Shown here: positions 33,633-42,304 of the stretch, piece by piece
Layout of the letters: every line of letters starts with the position of its first letter
How positions within the stretch are numbered: the stretch's first letter is position 1
Origin: SZAS-18 sp038322235
GTDB lineage: Bacteria; Verrucomicrobiota; Verrucomicrobiia; Chthoniobacterales; SZAS-18
Direction of reading: 5' to 3'
Assembly: GCA_038322235.1 (NCBI GenBank)
Contig: JBBQFQ010000002.1
Location: forward strand, 62,001 to 126,000
Length of the DNA: 64,000 nucleotides
Program-made: the position numbers and the translations under genes
Notes under the pieces: generated by a model
The model's database searches: none
What the model saw: the letters and a program-made list of their open reading frames with translations, nothing else
Told to the model about the DNA's origin: nothing

Positions 33633-35858
33633 ATGATGCCGGCCTGCCCCTTCGTCATGCCAGACCCTCGCGTTCGCCCCCCCGCGCCCTTCGGGACTTC
33701 CCGGCGCGACTTCCTGCGGACGACGGCGCTCACCGGTGCGGCCCTCGTCCTCGGGCTCCGGGCGGGCCGCATCGTTCGCGCGGATGAGGCGGGTGCTTCC
33801 ACCGCCTTCCGTCCGAACGAATGGATCCTCCTGGATCCGGACGGCTGGATCACCCTTACCGTCGGCAAGTCAGAAATGGGTCAGGGCGTGCGGACGTCCC
33901 TGCCGATGATCCTGGCGGACGAGATGGAGGCGGACTGGAAGCAGATCCGACTCGTTCAAGCCAGGCCCGGGCCCCCATTCAAGCGCCTCGGGACGGGCGG
34001 GAGTTGGAGTCTGGGCGGGAGTTGGAAGTTGCTCCGCAAGGCGGGCGCGACCGTTCGAGAGCTCTTCCTCACCGCAGCCGCGGCACGGTGGCAGGTGGAA
34101 GCCGGCGAATGCTCGGCGACCCTCGGCGTCATCACCCATGCGAAATCCGGGCGATCGCTCGCGTATGCGGAGCTGATCCCCGATGCGCGGGCCTTGCCGC
34201 TGCCGGAGAATCCGCCGCTCAAAGCGCGGAGTGCCTTCCGCCTCATCGGACAGCGGATTCCCCGCACCGACACTCCCGCGATCGTGACGGGCGCGGCCCG
34301 CTTTGGGATCGACACCCGCGTGCCGGGGATGCTCTTCGCCTCGGTCGAACGCCCGCCCGTCCCCGGCGCGAAGGCGCTCCGCTCCCAGGAGGAGAAGGCC
34401 CGGTCCGTCCCGGGCGTCCGGGACATCATTCGCCTCGGTGACGCCTTCGCGGTCGTCGCAAACGGTCACTGGCCCGCGCAGCAGGGCCGCGCCGCGCTGG
34501 CGGTCGAGTGGAGCACGCCCGAAAACGCGAGCTTCGCCTCCGCCTCCCATCGCGCGCATTTGGAGAAAGCGGCGCTCGAATCCGGATTCGTCACGCGCGA
34601 GGTCAAGGCGCCGGCCGGCTCAGGCGCCGCCGAACGCACGATCGAAGCGCTGTACACTTACGGCTTTTTCGCCCATGCGCCGCTCGAGACCATGAACTGC
34701 ACCGCCCACGTGCAGGGGGACCGCTGCACGCTGTGGGCGCCGACCCAGTCCCCGAATTCCCTCCAGGAGCTGATCGCGAAGCGCTTCGGGTTCGACCCCG
34801 CCAGCGTCGAGATCAACGTCACCCTGATCGGCGGCGGCTTCGGGCGCCGCCTCGCGAATGACTACGAGGCGGAAGCGGTCGAACTTTCCCGCGCCATGAA
34901 AGCACCGGTGCAGGTTCTTTGGACCCGCGCCGATGACCTGCGGCTCGGCCACTTTCAGGGGGCGTCCGCCCACCGCTTGCAAGGGGGTCTCGACGCCTCC
35001 GGCCAGCTCGTTTCGTGGAGCCACACCAAGGCCGGATCGTTCCACAATCTCAACGGCCCACCGGACGCGAAGGACCTCAGCGACCCTGAGTTCTTCCGGG
35101 ACAATTCCTGGGGTGTCTACGACGTCCCCTACGCCGTTCCCGCCATCCGGACGGCCTACGTCGCGGTCGACCTGCCCATTCGCCACGGTCCCTGGCGGGC
35201 GGTCTTTGCCCCCGCGAGCGTTTTCGCGCGCGAATCCTTTGTCGACGAAATCGCGGCCGCGCGTCGCGCGGATCCCCTGGACTTCCGCCTCGAACTTCTC
35301 CGCGGTCCGGACCTTGTCGAAGCGGGGACGCTAAAGATCGACCGGCGCCGCCTGCGGCGCGTCCTCGAAGCCGCCCGCGAGGTTTCCGCTTGGGGCTCGG
35401 CCCTCGCCAAGGGCCGCGGGCGCGGCGTCGCGTGTAACGTCTACGACGGGACAACCCATGTGGCCTATGTCGTGGAAGTCACCGTGAGCGACGCCGGCGT
35501 CATCAAGGTCGACCGCGTGGTCGCCGTGGTTGACTGCGGACTCGTGGTGAATCCGTCCGGCGTCGAGCAGCAGGTCGAAGGCGGGATCGTTTGGGCTCTG
35601 TCCTCGACGCTTCACGGAGAGATGACGTTTCGAAACGGGCGGGCGGAACAATCCAGTCTGGCCGAGTTTCCGATCGCCCGGATTCACGACCTGCCCGCGA
35701 TCGAGATCCATCTCCTTCCGAGCGATCTCGATCAGCCCTACGGCATGGGCGAGCCCACCGTGCCGCCCCTCGCGCCTGCGATCGCAAACGCGGTCTTCGC
35801 CGCCACCGGTCGCCGCCTGAGAACCCTCCCCATGCGTCCGGAGCACCTTCGGGCGTAG
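33633..35858 (+). CDS. Isoquinoline 1-oxidoreductase-type molybdenum-binding subunit
   Basis: The 741-residue protein is the large subunit of the xanthine-oxidase/IorB family, which hydroxylates aldehydes or N-heterocycles at a molybdenum-cytosine-dinucleotide centre. A Tat signal, SRRDFLRTTALTGAALVLGL, marks periplasmic export of the folded cofactor protein. Family segments include TLTVGKSEMGQGVRTSLPMI, GGGFGRRLANDYEAEAVEL, PIRHGPWRAVFAP and the active-site glutamate in GMGEPTVPPLAPAI. The partner [2Fe-2S] subunit (IorA), normally adjacent, and cytochrome or maturation genes are absent on both sides. An earlier Met (residue 1 versus residue 9) is uncertain. Confidence 0.88.
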   Translation: MMPACPFVMPDPRVRPPAPFGTSRRDFLRTTALTGAALVLGLRAGRIVRADEAGASTAFRPNEWILLDPDGWITLTVGKSEMGQGVRTSLPMILADEMEADWKQIRLVQARPGPPFKRLGTGGSWSLGGSWKLLRKAGATVRELFLTAAAARWQVEAGECSATLGVITHAKSGRSLAYAELIPDARALPLPENPPLKARSAFRLIGQRIPRTDTPAIVTGAARFGIDTRVPGMLFASVERPPVPGAKALRSQEEKARSVPGVRDIIRLGDAFAVVANGHWPAQQGRAALAVEWSTPENASFASASHRAHLEKAALESGFVTREVKAPAGSGAAERTIEALYTYGFFAHAPLETMNCTAHVQGDRCTLWAPTQSPNSLQELIAKRFGFDPASVEINVTLIGGGFGRRLANDYEAEAVELSRAMKAPVQVLWTRADDLRLGHFQGASAHRLQGGLDASGQLVSWSHTKAGSFHNLNGPPDAKDLSDPEFFRDNSWGVYDVPYAVPAIRTAYVAVDLPIRHGPWRAVFAPASVFARESFVDEIAAARRADPLDFRLELLRGPDLVEAGTLKIDRRRLRRVLEAAREVSAWGSALAKGRGRGVACNVYDGTTHVAYVVEVTVSDAGVIKVDRVVAVVDCGLVVNPSGVEQQVEGGIVWALSSTLHGEMTFRNGRAEQSSLAEFPIARIHDLPAIEIHLLPSDLDQPYGMGEPTVPPLAPAIANAVFAATGRRLRTLPMRPEHLRA

Positions 35859-35880
35859 GCGCCGGCGAGGGCCCGCAGGG

Positions 35881-36360
35881 TTGAAGCCAACGCGAAATCT
35901 TGAAAGCCAACGCAGCAACTTGGAATCCAACGCGAAAACTTGAAATCCAACGGAAAAACTTGGAATCCAACGGAAAAACTTGGAATCCAACGCGAAAACT
36001 TGGATTCCAACGCAGAAACTTGGAACCCAACGCAGAAACTTGGAATCCAACGGAAAAACTTGGAACCCAACGCGAAAACTTGGGATCCAACGGAAAAACT
36101 TGGATTCCAACGCGAAAACTTGGGATCCTACGGAAAAACTTGGATTCCAACGCGAAAACTTGGAATTGAAGTGTGGGACTTGGAATTCAAGTGCGGCACT
36201 TGGAACCCAACGCCGGCACTTGGGACGCAACGCCGGCACTTGGAACGCAACGCCGGCACTTGGAATCCAACGCCGGGACTTGGAATCCAACGCCCGGACG
36301 TCGAGCGCAACGCCGAAACTTGGAACCCAACACCGGAACTTGGAAGGCAACTCCCGCGCT
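35881..36360. repeat. Array of 24 tandem 20-bp repeats with internal palindrome
   Basis: The block divides exactly into 24 units of 20 bp without an indel. The consensus is TGGAATCCAACGCGAAAACT. Counting the preceding T, 14 units carry the interrupted palindrome TTGG-N3-CCAA (usually TTGGAATCCAA or TTGGATTCCAA). Units 1-14 (to 36160) mostly end in A-tracts (CGCGAAAACT, CGGAAAAACT, CGCAGAAACT); units 15-24 mostly end in a GC form (CGCCGGCACT and relatives). Several reading frames are open through it, but the period of 20 shifts frame each unit, and no ribosome-binding site or family supports coding. Bases 36361-36484 up to dapB hold nothing I recognise. Confidence 0.97.
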
Positions 36361-36484
36361 CGATTTCCAGCCAGAAGCGTCGCGCTCGACGTCGACCATT
36401 GGGCGGCTTGCGACGACGCTTCCCGCCAAGGGGGCTCCCGCTCGGCACAGGCGCGTTGGATGCGTCGTGCTACTCTGGCGCATC

Positions 36485-37237
36485 ATGAGCTCTTCCCCTC
36501 TTCGCCTCGCCCTGATTGGCGCATCCGGTCGCATGGGGGTGGCCGTGATCGCGTGCGCGGAGCGAGACTTGGACGCGTTCACGATCGTCAGCCGACCCCG
36601 ACGGGCAGAGGAATTCGCCGCGGCCATCGCCCCCGTGGATGCGGTCATCGACTTCAGCCTGCCGGGCTCGATCGAGCCGCTCTTGGCGGCGTGCGAAAAC
36701 GCCCGGAAACCGCTCGTCATTGGCACGACCGGCTACGACGCCGCTCAACGGGCGGCGATCGAGGCCGCGGCCGTCACACTTCCCCTCCTCCTCGCCTCGA
36801 ATTTCAGCGTCGGGGTCAACACCCTGTTCTGGCTCGCCCGCAAGGCGGCCGAGGCGCTCGGTCCGGACTTCGATCTCGAAATCATCGAGACGCACCACCG
36901 CCTGAAAAAGGACGCGCCCAGCGGCACGGCGCAGCGGCTGGCGGAAGTCCTGGCCGGGGCGCGCGGGCTCTCGGTCGGGCAGGACGCCCGGCATGGACGC
37001 GACGGCATCGTCGGACCTCGGGACGCGCGCGAAATCGGCATTCACTCCGTCCGCGGAGGCGATGTCGTCGGCGACCACACCGTCCTCTTTGCCTCGCTGG
37101 GTGAGCGCGTGGAACTGACGCACCGCGCCAGCTCGCGCGAGACCTTCGCCGCCGGAGCCCTGCGCGCCGCGGCCTGGCTCGTCCATCGGCCCGCCGGGCG
37201 CGTCCACGACATGGAGGACGTGCTCGGGCTCCGATGA
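36485..37237 (+). CDS. dapB: 4-hydroxy-tetrahydrodipicolinate reductase
   Basis: The 250-residue NAD(P)H enzyme of lysine and diaminopimelate synthesis. The dinucleotide motif IGASGRMG is at residues 11-18, and the DapB signature ETHHRLKKDAPSGTA at 135-149 supplies the catalytic His and Lys. GTTGY at 80-84 and SNFSVGVN at 105-112 also match. A longer open frame into the tandem repeats is rejected; ATG at 36485 gives the family size (E. coli 273 residues). It stands alone, 125 bases below the repeat array and converging on prfB. Confidence 0.95.
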   Translation: MSSSPLRLALIGASGRMGVAVIACAERDLDAFTIVSRPRRAEEFAAAIAPVDAVIDFSLPGSIEPLLAACENARKPLVIGTTGYDAAQRAAIEAAAVTLPLLLASNFSVGVNTLFWLARKAAEALGPDFDLEIIETHHRLKKDAPSGTAQRLAEVLAGARGLSVGQDARHGRDGIVGPRDAREIGIHSVRGGDVVGDHTVLFASLGERVELTHRASSRETFAAGALRAAAWLVHRPAGRVHDMEDVLGLR

Positions 37238-37264
37238 AGACGCTCGCGGTGGCCGTCCGCTCCG

Positions 37265-38408
37265 CTACTCCGCGTCCTCGTCTGCCCCGCCCTTCTGACG
37301 CTTCAGACCGCGGAGCTTGCCTTCGATAAACTCGCCGATGTCGCCGTCCATCATGCCCTGCACATCGCTCGTCTCCACGCCGGTGCGCAAATCGATGACC
37401 TTCTGATACGGCTGGAACACATAGCTCCGGATCTGGCTGCCCCACGCCACGTCGCTTTTCTCCCCGTACTGCCGGTCCATCTCTGCCCGCTTCTTGTCGG
37501 CCTCCACCTGCATCAGTTTGCCCATGAGCATGCGCATCGCGGTCGCGCGATTCGCGCTCTGGCTGCGCTCCGCCTGACACGCGACGACCAGCCCGGAAGG
37601 CCGATGCACGATGCGCACGGCCGTCTCCACCTTGTTCACGTTCTGGCCGCCCTTGCCGCCGGCGCGGAAGGTGTCGATATCGAGATCCTTCTCGTCAATC
37701 TTGATTTCCGCGTCCTCGGGCAGTTCCGGGACGACATCCACGCTCGCAAAGGACGTGTGCCGCCGCGCGTTTGAATCAAACGGCGAAATCCGCACGAGCC
37801 GGTGAACGCCGCGCTCGCAGTTCAGGTAGCCGAAGGCGTATTCTCCCGTCACCTTCAGCGTCGCTGACTTGATCCCAGCTTCGTCGCCGGACTGGATGTC
37901 GACCACGCCCGACTTGAATCCACTCCGCTCGATCCAGCGCGTGTACATCCGCAGAAGCATGTCCGCCCAATCGCAGGATTCCGTGCCGCCAGCGCCGGAA
38001 TTGAGCGTGATGTAGCAGTTGCTCCGGTCGTTCTCGCCGGACATCAGCTGCTTGATTTCAAACGCGCCCAGACGCTGGTCGACGCGCGCGAATTCCTCGC
38101 CGAATTCGATCAGCGTGGCCGCCTTCGACTCCGGATCGGCTTCCTCGTCGGCGAGCTGTTTGAGGACGTCGACGTCGTCGACGGCGCGCTCCAGTTCGAG
38201 GAACGGGCTGATCTTGTTTTTCAAGGAGGAGACTTCCTCCACTTGCTTCTGGGCCTGTTCCTTACGTTCCCAAAAACCGGGCTCCGCCATGGCGGACTCG
38301 AGCTCGCTCAGGCGGGTCTGCAGCTTGGGGAGGTCAAAGATACCTCCGAAGCTGCCCCACGCGGGCTTTGAGGGCGTCGGTCTGCAGTGCGTTCGGATCG
38401 AGAGCCAT
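37265..38408 (-). CDS. prfB: Peptide chain release factor 2 (programmed +1 frameshift)
   Basis: RF2 reads UGA and UAA stops. It is encoded in two frames: ATG at 38408 gives 24 codons (MALDPNALQTDALKARV...LRRYL) and ends at an in-frame TGA at 38336-38334. A +1 shift on CTT-TGA-C gives LRRYL-DLPKLQTRL and continues from 38335 to 37265, total about 380 residues. The second part holds the stop-reading tripeptide SPF (VRISPFDSN) and the catalytic GGQ (AGGKGGQNVNK). A prediction starting only at 38290 misses the first 39 or so residues. Confidence 0.95.
38332..38349 (-). promoter_or_regulatory. prfB +1 frameshift signal
   Basis: On the minus strand the sequence reads CGGAGGTATCTTTGACCT. The Shine-Dalgarno-like GGAGG sits three bases before the CTT slip codon, which is followed by TGA-C, the same layout as the E. 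coli site (AGGGGGTATCTTTGAC). The ribosome shifts +1 when RF2 is scarce, giving autoregulation of RF2. Confidence 0.93.
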
Positions 38409-38480
38409 GGCGTGGGGTGCGATTTCGGAGGTGGGCCGCCATGCTAGCGGCGAATCGGGTTGACGCAACGAACGCCCGGC

Positions 38481-40487
38481 TCACAGCCGCAGGTCATACG
38501 TCAGCAGCCCCTCGCCCGCCCGCTGGACGGGCTCGCCCGGCGCGGGTTCCGCGTCGGTCGCGCGGAAGTTCGGCTCTTCCAGATCCATCGCGAAAGCGGC
38601 CCGGCCGGGTCCGTCCCCGACCTCCACGACGAGCGGGACTTGCGGCGCGATACCGGGATGGAGCGACGGGTACCACGCCGTGCGCCGGTAGCGCAGTCCG
38701 CAAACGAGCGAACCGTCCGCGTCCTGCAGCAGCGCGAGGGGCCGTCCGTTCACCCGGATCTTCGGGGCCGTGGCGGCATCGCCCTCCCAGCGGAATTCGA
38801 GTCGCTCCATTGAGGTGTCGACGAATCGGCTCGTATGTCCACCTTCCACCGGAGTCTCGCACAGCAGCGGCCAACCTTCGCACGCGCGCCGGACGACGAG
38901 GCCCGCATGCTCGAGTACGGCCGGGAAGCGCCAGTCCCAGATTTCGTGCAAGGTCGCGCGCAACGCCTCCGCCGGCAGCCCGGCGGCCGAAAGATGTTCG
39001 AGGATCGCGGCCAGATCACGCCAGAGCGTGGACGGGAGAAAGTAGGCGTCGTGCAACTGCCCGCTCAGCGCCTGCAGCCGTCCCCCGGCAGGATGCTCCA
39101 GCGTGTGCAGGAGGATCGCCCGCCAGAGGAGCGCGACCGCCGACATCCAGGACGCGTGGGGCAAACTCTCGATGGCTCGAAACTCGATCAAGCCGAAGCC
39201 GGTGCCGAGGCCAACCTCCCAAAACTTGTCGAAGCTGGTCTCGCTCCGGTGCGTGTTCCCCGAGGCGTCGGTGTGGAGATGACGCAGCGTCTCGCCGATC
39301 CGCCCGCGCTGGTCCCCTTCCGGCAGGGATGCGAGGTGCGCGTAGGCGAGCTCGAGATCGTGGAGATTCCGGCCCGATTCATCCGGCCGGGGCGCCTGCG
39401 AGGAGGCCCCGACGTAGCTGCCGGTGAAGAGGTAGGCGAGGCTCGGATGCGCCTGGAAATACCGGAGCAATGACGCAACCCACGCGGGGCGGGAAAAGAA
39501 AGGATTCGTCTCGAGCGTCGGCCCGCCGAAGAGAAGATGATTTCCCCCGCCGGTTCCAGAGGCCAGACCGCGGTACTCGTCCATCTTCCACGAGCGAAGA
39601 CCCACGCCGTGCGTCGCTTTCTCGAGATCCGCGAGCCAAACCGCGTATTCGCTCCAGCGCTCGCAAGCCGGCAAATTCACCTCCAGCACGCCCGGATCGG
39701 CCGTCAGACCGAGTCGATCGCAGGCCGCGCTGGCATCGATCGGAACGTAGCCCTCGAAGAAGAGGCGGGATTCCCGCGTCACCCCGAGCTCGAGACAGCC
39801 TTCCCCAATCCGGCCCACCAGCTCAGCAAACGCCGCCTCCAGGAGCGGCGGCAGGAACACCCGGATCGCGCCATCGCGGATCTCCATGACGAGCGCCCGC
39901 TTCAACGCGTCATCCGGCAGTTCGGCGAGCGGGAGCCGCAGCCCGGCGGGTCCCTCGGCGCGCAGCAGCCCGATGCGCTGCGCGGCCCGGCCCCGCATCA
40001 ACCACGGACCGGTGATCCAGCCCCGCGAAGCATCGTGATCGAGGGGAAGCACCCAGATGGGGCGCGCCGGTTCGTAGGGATCAACGCCGCGCAACCACCG
40101 CCGGACATCGAGACCGAGGCCGCGCGATAGGGTCGTCCGCAGCCGACCCAGCAATCGCGCATCCGGCTTCGTCGCGCGCTTCGCGCCGAAGAGCGGGGCG
40201 ATGAAGGAGCCGTCCCGACGCCAAAGCAGATTGACGACCCAGCGCGGATTCACCTCACCGGGATACAACTTACCCGGAGAGAAGAGGGTGAGCGCATTCG
40301 GGACGCGCTGCGCGATGAGCTGACGGGCGAGAGCGTACGCGTACCGGAGTTTCGTGGGACCCACGGCGGTGATCCGCCACTCCACGCCGGTTGGTTCGTC
40401 CGGCAGATAAGTCGGCTCGCCTCCCATCGTCAGCCGCACCCCCTGGGCCTCGAGCCGCGCTTCGATTTCTTCAGCCAGCGAATTCAA
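38481..40487 (-). CDS. DUF2126 protein (transglutaminase-associated)
   Basis: The 668-residue protein corresponds to the DUF2126 half of large proteins that elsewhere are fused to an N-terminal transglutaminase domain. Here that domain is the separate upstream gene. Typical segments: GVRLTMGGEPTYLPDEPTGVEW, FSPGKLYPGEVNPRWV, YRGLASGTGGGNHLLFGGPT and HRSETSFDKFWEV. The start is TTG at 40487 (overlapping the upstream stop as TTGA) with AGGAG eight bases before it. The reading frame is open far upstream, but that stretch is Arg/Pro-rich noise. It closes a four-gene operon with ATP-grasp and alpha-E domains, predicted to make or modify a peptide. Confidence 0.88.
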   Translation of the reverse strand: MNSLAEEIEARLEAQGVRLTMGGEPTYLPDEPTGVEWRITAVGPTKLRYAYALARQLIAQRVPNALTLFSPGKLYPGEVNPRWVVNLLWRRDGSFIAPLFGAKRATKPDARLLGRLRTTLSRGLGLDVRRWLRGVDPYEPARPIWVLPLDHDASRGWITGPWLMRGRAAQRIGLLRAEGPAGLRLPLAELPDDALKRALVMEIRDGAIRVFLPPLLEAAFAELVGRIGEGCLELGVTRESRLFFEGYVPIDASAACDRLGLTADPGVLEVNLPACERWSEYAVWLADLEKATHGVGLRSWKMDEYRGLASGTGGGNHLLFGGPTLETNPFFSRPAWVASLLRYFQAHPSLAYLFTGSYVGASSQAPRPDESGRNLHDLELAYAHLASLPEGDQRGRIGETLRHLHTDASGNTHRSETSFDKFWEVGLGTGFGLIEFRAIESLPHASWMSAVALLWRAILLHTLEHPAGGRLQALSGQLHDAYFLPSTLWRDLAAILEHLSAAGLPAEALRATLHEIWDWRFPAVLEHAGLVVRRACEGWPLLCETPVEGGHTSRFVDTSMERLEFRWEGDAATAPKIRVNGRPLALLQDADGSLVCGLRYRRTAWYPSLHPGIAPQVPLVVEVGDGPGRAAFAMDLEEPNFRATDAEPAPGEPVQRAGEGLLTYDLRL

Positions 40488-41359
40488 TTCTGGATCTCCT
40501 CGATGCGGAGGGTGGACTGCATGGTGGAAGTCATGGGCGTGCTGGAAAAAAACCGCCCCAAAACGGGAGTAATGTCCTCTGGCGTGAGCCCCGCGGCGCA
40601 AGGGATGAAATGATGGTCGCAGAAAACGCCATTGGTCGCGTCCAGCCCGAGCCAGCCCGCCCCGGGGAGAAAGACCTCCGTCCAGGCGTGGAAGGCGCCG
40701 TCGGCCCGGCGTTCCTCTGCGGCCGTCGTCGCGCGCGGCTCCCAAAGGTAGCCACTGACGAGCCGCGCGGCGAAACCGAGTTGATGGAGCAGCGCGCGCA
40801 GCAGACGCGCGGTATCCCGACAGGCGCCCCGGCCGCGAACGACCGTTTCCAGCGGGGTAAACGCCTCGCCCTCCGGACGGACCTCGTAGGCGATGCCCCG
40901 ATGCAGGGCCCCGATCAGGGACACGAGAAATGGAACCATTGGCCCGGCCGCCGTCGCCGGCTCCCAAAACGCGAGCGCGGGCGCCGACTCCGCTTCCGGC
41001 AGGGGAGCCAGATAGGAGGCGAGCCGGCGCCGCTCCGTCTCCTGATAGGTGAACGGGAACTCGGCCGCGTGAGGTTCGAGGAGAAAATGGAACGCGTTCT
41101 CGCTCCGCAGCTCCAGCTCGCACTCAAGACTGAACTGGAGCGCGCTGCCGCCCTCGGGGAGGAACACGCGCGCGACGTTGTTGTCGAAGGCATCCCGCCG
41201 GTATTGGACGTCCGCGCCCGCGTTTGTGCTGAGCTCCAGCCGACGAACCAGGCGCGAGGGGTCCGAGCGCGGAAACAGCCGGAGGAAATGCGGCGCGAAG
41301 CTCACCCGGCCCGCATAGAGGTACTGCGCATCGTAGCGCACGTGCAGGCGCTGGTTCAT
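40484..41359 (-). CDS. Transglutaminase-like cysteine peptidase-fold protein
   Basis: The 291-residue protein has an N-terminal beta-domain (LHVRYDAQYLYAGRVSFAPHFLRL) and a transglutaminase core. The catalytic triad is visible: Cys in GRGACRDTARLLRALL, His in GAFHAWTEVFLP and Asp in GWLGLDATNG. This is the part that in many bacteria forms the N-terminus of the single-chain DUF2126 protein, so the pair is a split version of the same architecture. Both ends overlap neighbours by four bases. Expected to cleave or form amide bonds in the cytoplasm on a product of the neighbouring ATP-grasp protein. Confidence 0.9.
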   Translation of the reverse strand: MNQRLHVRYDAQYLYAGRVSFAPHFLRLFPRSDPSRLVRRLELSTNAGADVQYRRDAFDNNVARVFLPEGGSALQFSLECELELRSENAFHFLLEPHAAEFPFTYQETERRRLASYLAPLPEAESAPALAFWEPATAAGPMVPFLVSLIGALHRGIAYEVRPEGEAFTPLETVVRGRGACRDTARLLRALLHQLGFAARLVSGYLWEPRATTAAEERRADGAFHAWTEVFLPGAGWLGLDATNGVFCDHHFIPCAAGLTPEDITPVLGRFFSSTPMTSTMQSTLRIEEIQN

Positions 41360-42258
41360 GCGGCGTGGGCGAGCGTGGGCTTCGTGGCGCGGCGGCGCAT
41401 CACGACCTTTACCTTCAGACGCTGCCGCCCGGCGCCTTTGAACGTACCCCGCATCGGCGACGCATCGGAGAAATCCCGACCCGTCGAAACCGTGACGTGG
41501 CGTTCGTCACAGAGCTTGTCGTTCGTCGGATCCAAGGCCAGCCAATGCAGGCCCGGGAGCAACACTTCCACCCAGGCGTGCGTGGCGACCGCGCCGACGA
41601 GCTTCCTCCGGGATTCCCCGGGACGCGGCGCGGGTGGATCCGTCTCGATGTAGCCGCAGACGTAGCGCGCCGGCAGTCCCGCGGACCGCAGAACGCTCAG
41701 CATGATGTGGCTGAAATCCTGGCAGACGCCGCGGCGCTGTTTCCAGATCGTTTCCAGCGACGTGCTCGTGCTGGTCGAGCCGCTCTCATACCGGAAATGC
41801 GTGTGCACCGCGTGATTCAGTCCGCGGAGCGCGTCCCCGAGCGGCGCATCGCCCCGGAGGTATTTTCGCGCCCACGTGCTGGCATCCCGGCTGCGTCCGA
41901 TCGCCTCGGTGGCGAGGAGATAATCGAACACCATCTCCTCGGCACTCGCGAAGATCTGCCTGGCCTCCTGCACCGTCACCGCCAGGCTCACTTCCGGAGC
42001 GGGCTGCGGATGCGTGTGCACCGTCACCTCATTGATGACGACCAGCGACTGATGGCGCCAGGGGAGCGAGAAAAACTCGGTCTTGTTCCCAAAATAATCC
42101 TCGTATTCCGAGGTCGGCGCCGCCGGATCGATCGTCAGCGTGCGGGCGAGCACCGACTGATGGATCGTGTCCGGGGGAGCGAGGCGCAGCTCCAGATACG
42201 CCTCGGCCGCGGGCGTTTCATAGGCGTAGTCGGTGACGTGCGTGATCTCGAATTCCAC
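41356..42258 (-). CDS. Second transglutaminase-like protein
   Basis: The 300-residue protein begins MEFEITHVTDYAYETPAAEAYLELRL, the typical start of this family. Its triad is Cys (QRRGVCQDFSHIMLSVLR), His (VATHAWVEVLLPG) and Asp (WLALDPTND). It ends 4 bases into the previous gene. The reading frame is open to 42381, but the family start VEFEI uses GTG at 42258; GTG at 42300, five bases after the ATP-grasp stop, is an alternative. Two different transglutaminases in one operon, beside circularly permuted ATP-grasp and alpha-E domains, is the standard content of this predicted peptide-processing cassette. Confidence 0.9.
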   Translation of the reverse strand: MEFEITHVTDYAYETPAAEAYLELRLAPPDTIHQSVLARTLTIDPAAPTSEYEDYFGNKTEFFSLPWRHQSLVVINEVTVHTHPQPAPEVSLAVTVQEARQIFASAEEMVFDYLLATEAIGRSRDASTWARKYLRGDAPLGDALRGLNHAVHTHFRYESGSTSTSTSLETIWKQRRGVCQDFSHIMLSVLRSAGLPARYVCGYIETDPPAPRPGESRRKLVGAVATHAWVEVLLPGLHWLALDPTNDKLCDERHVTVSTGRDFSDASPMRGTFKGAGRQRLKVKVVMRRRATKPTLAHAA

Positions 42259-42304
42259 CGGGGGAAAGGTTCCGTGTTCTCGCGCGGCCTCAAGCCGCAC
42301 AACG

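Noticed and set aside
35331..36350. Long minus-strand open frame, plus others in several frames, across the 20-bp repeat array, with protein-like repeated text
   Set aside because: The period of 20 is not a multiple of three, so repeats are open in several frames on both strands by chance. No ribosome-binding site or family supports any one, and the minus frame runs into the oxidoreductase gene.
35881..36360. CRISPR array
   Set aside because: Units are contiguous and 20 bp long, without unique spacers, and no cas genes are present.
38481..41123. DUF2126 gene starting at 41123
   Set aside because: The extra 212 codons overlap the transglutaminase gene and read as low-complexity Arg/Pro; a TTG with AGGAG at 40487 is a better start.
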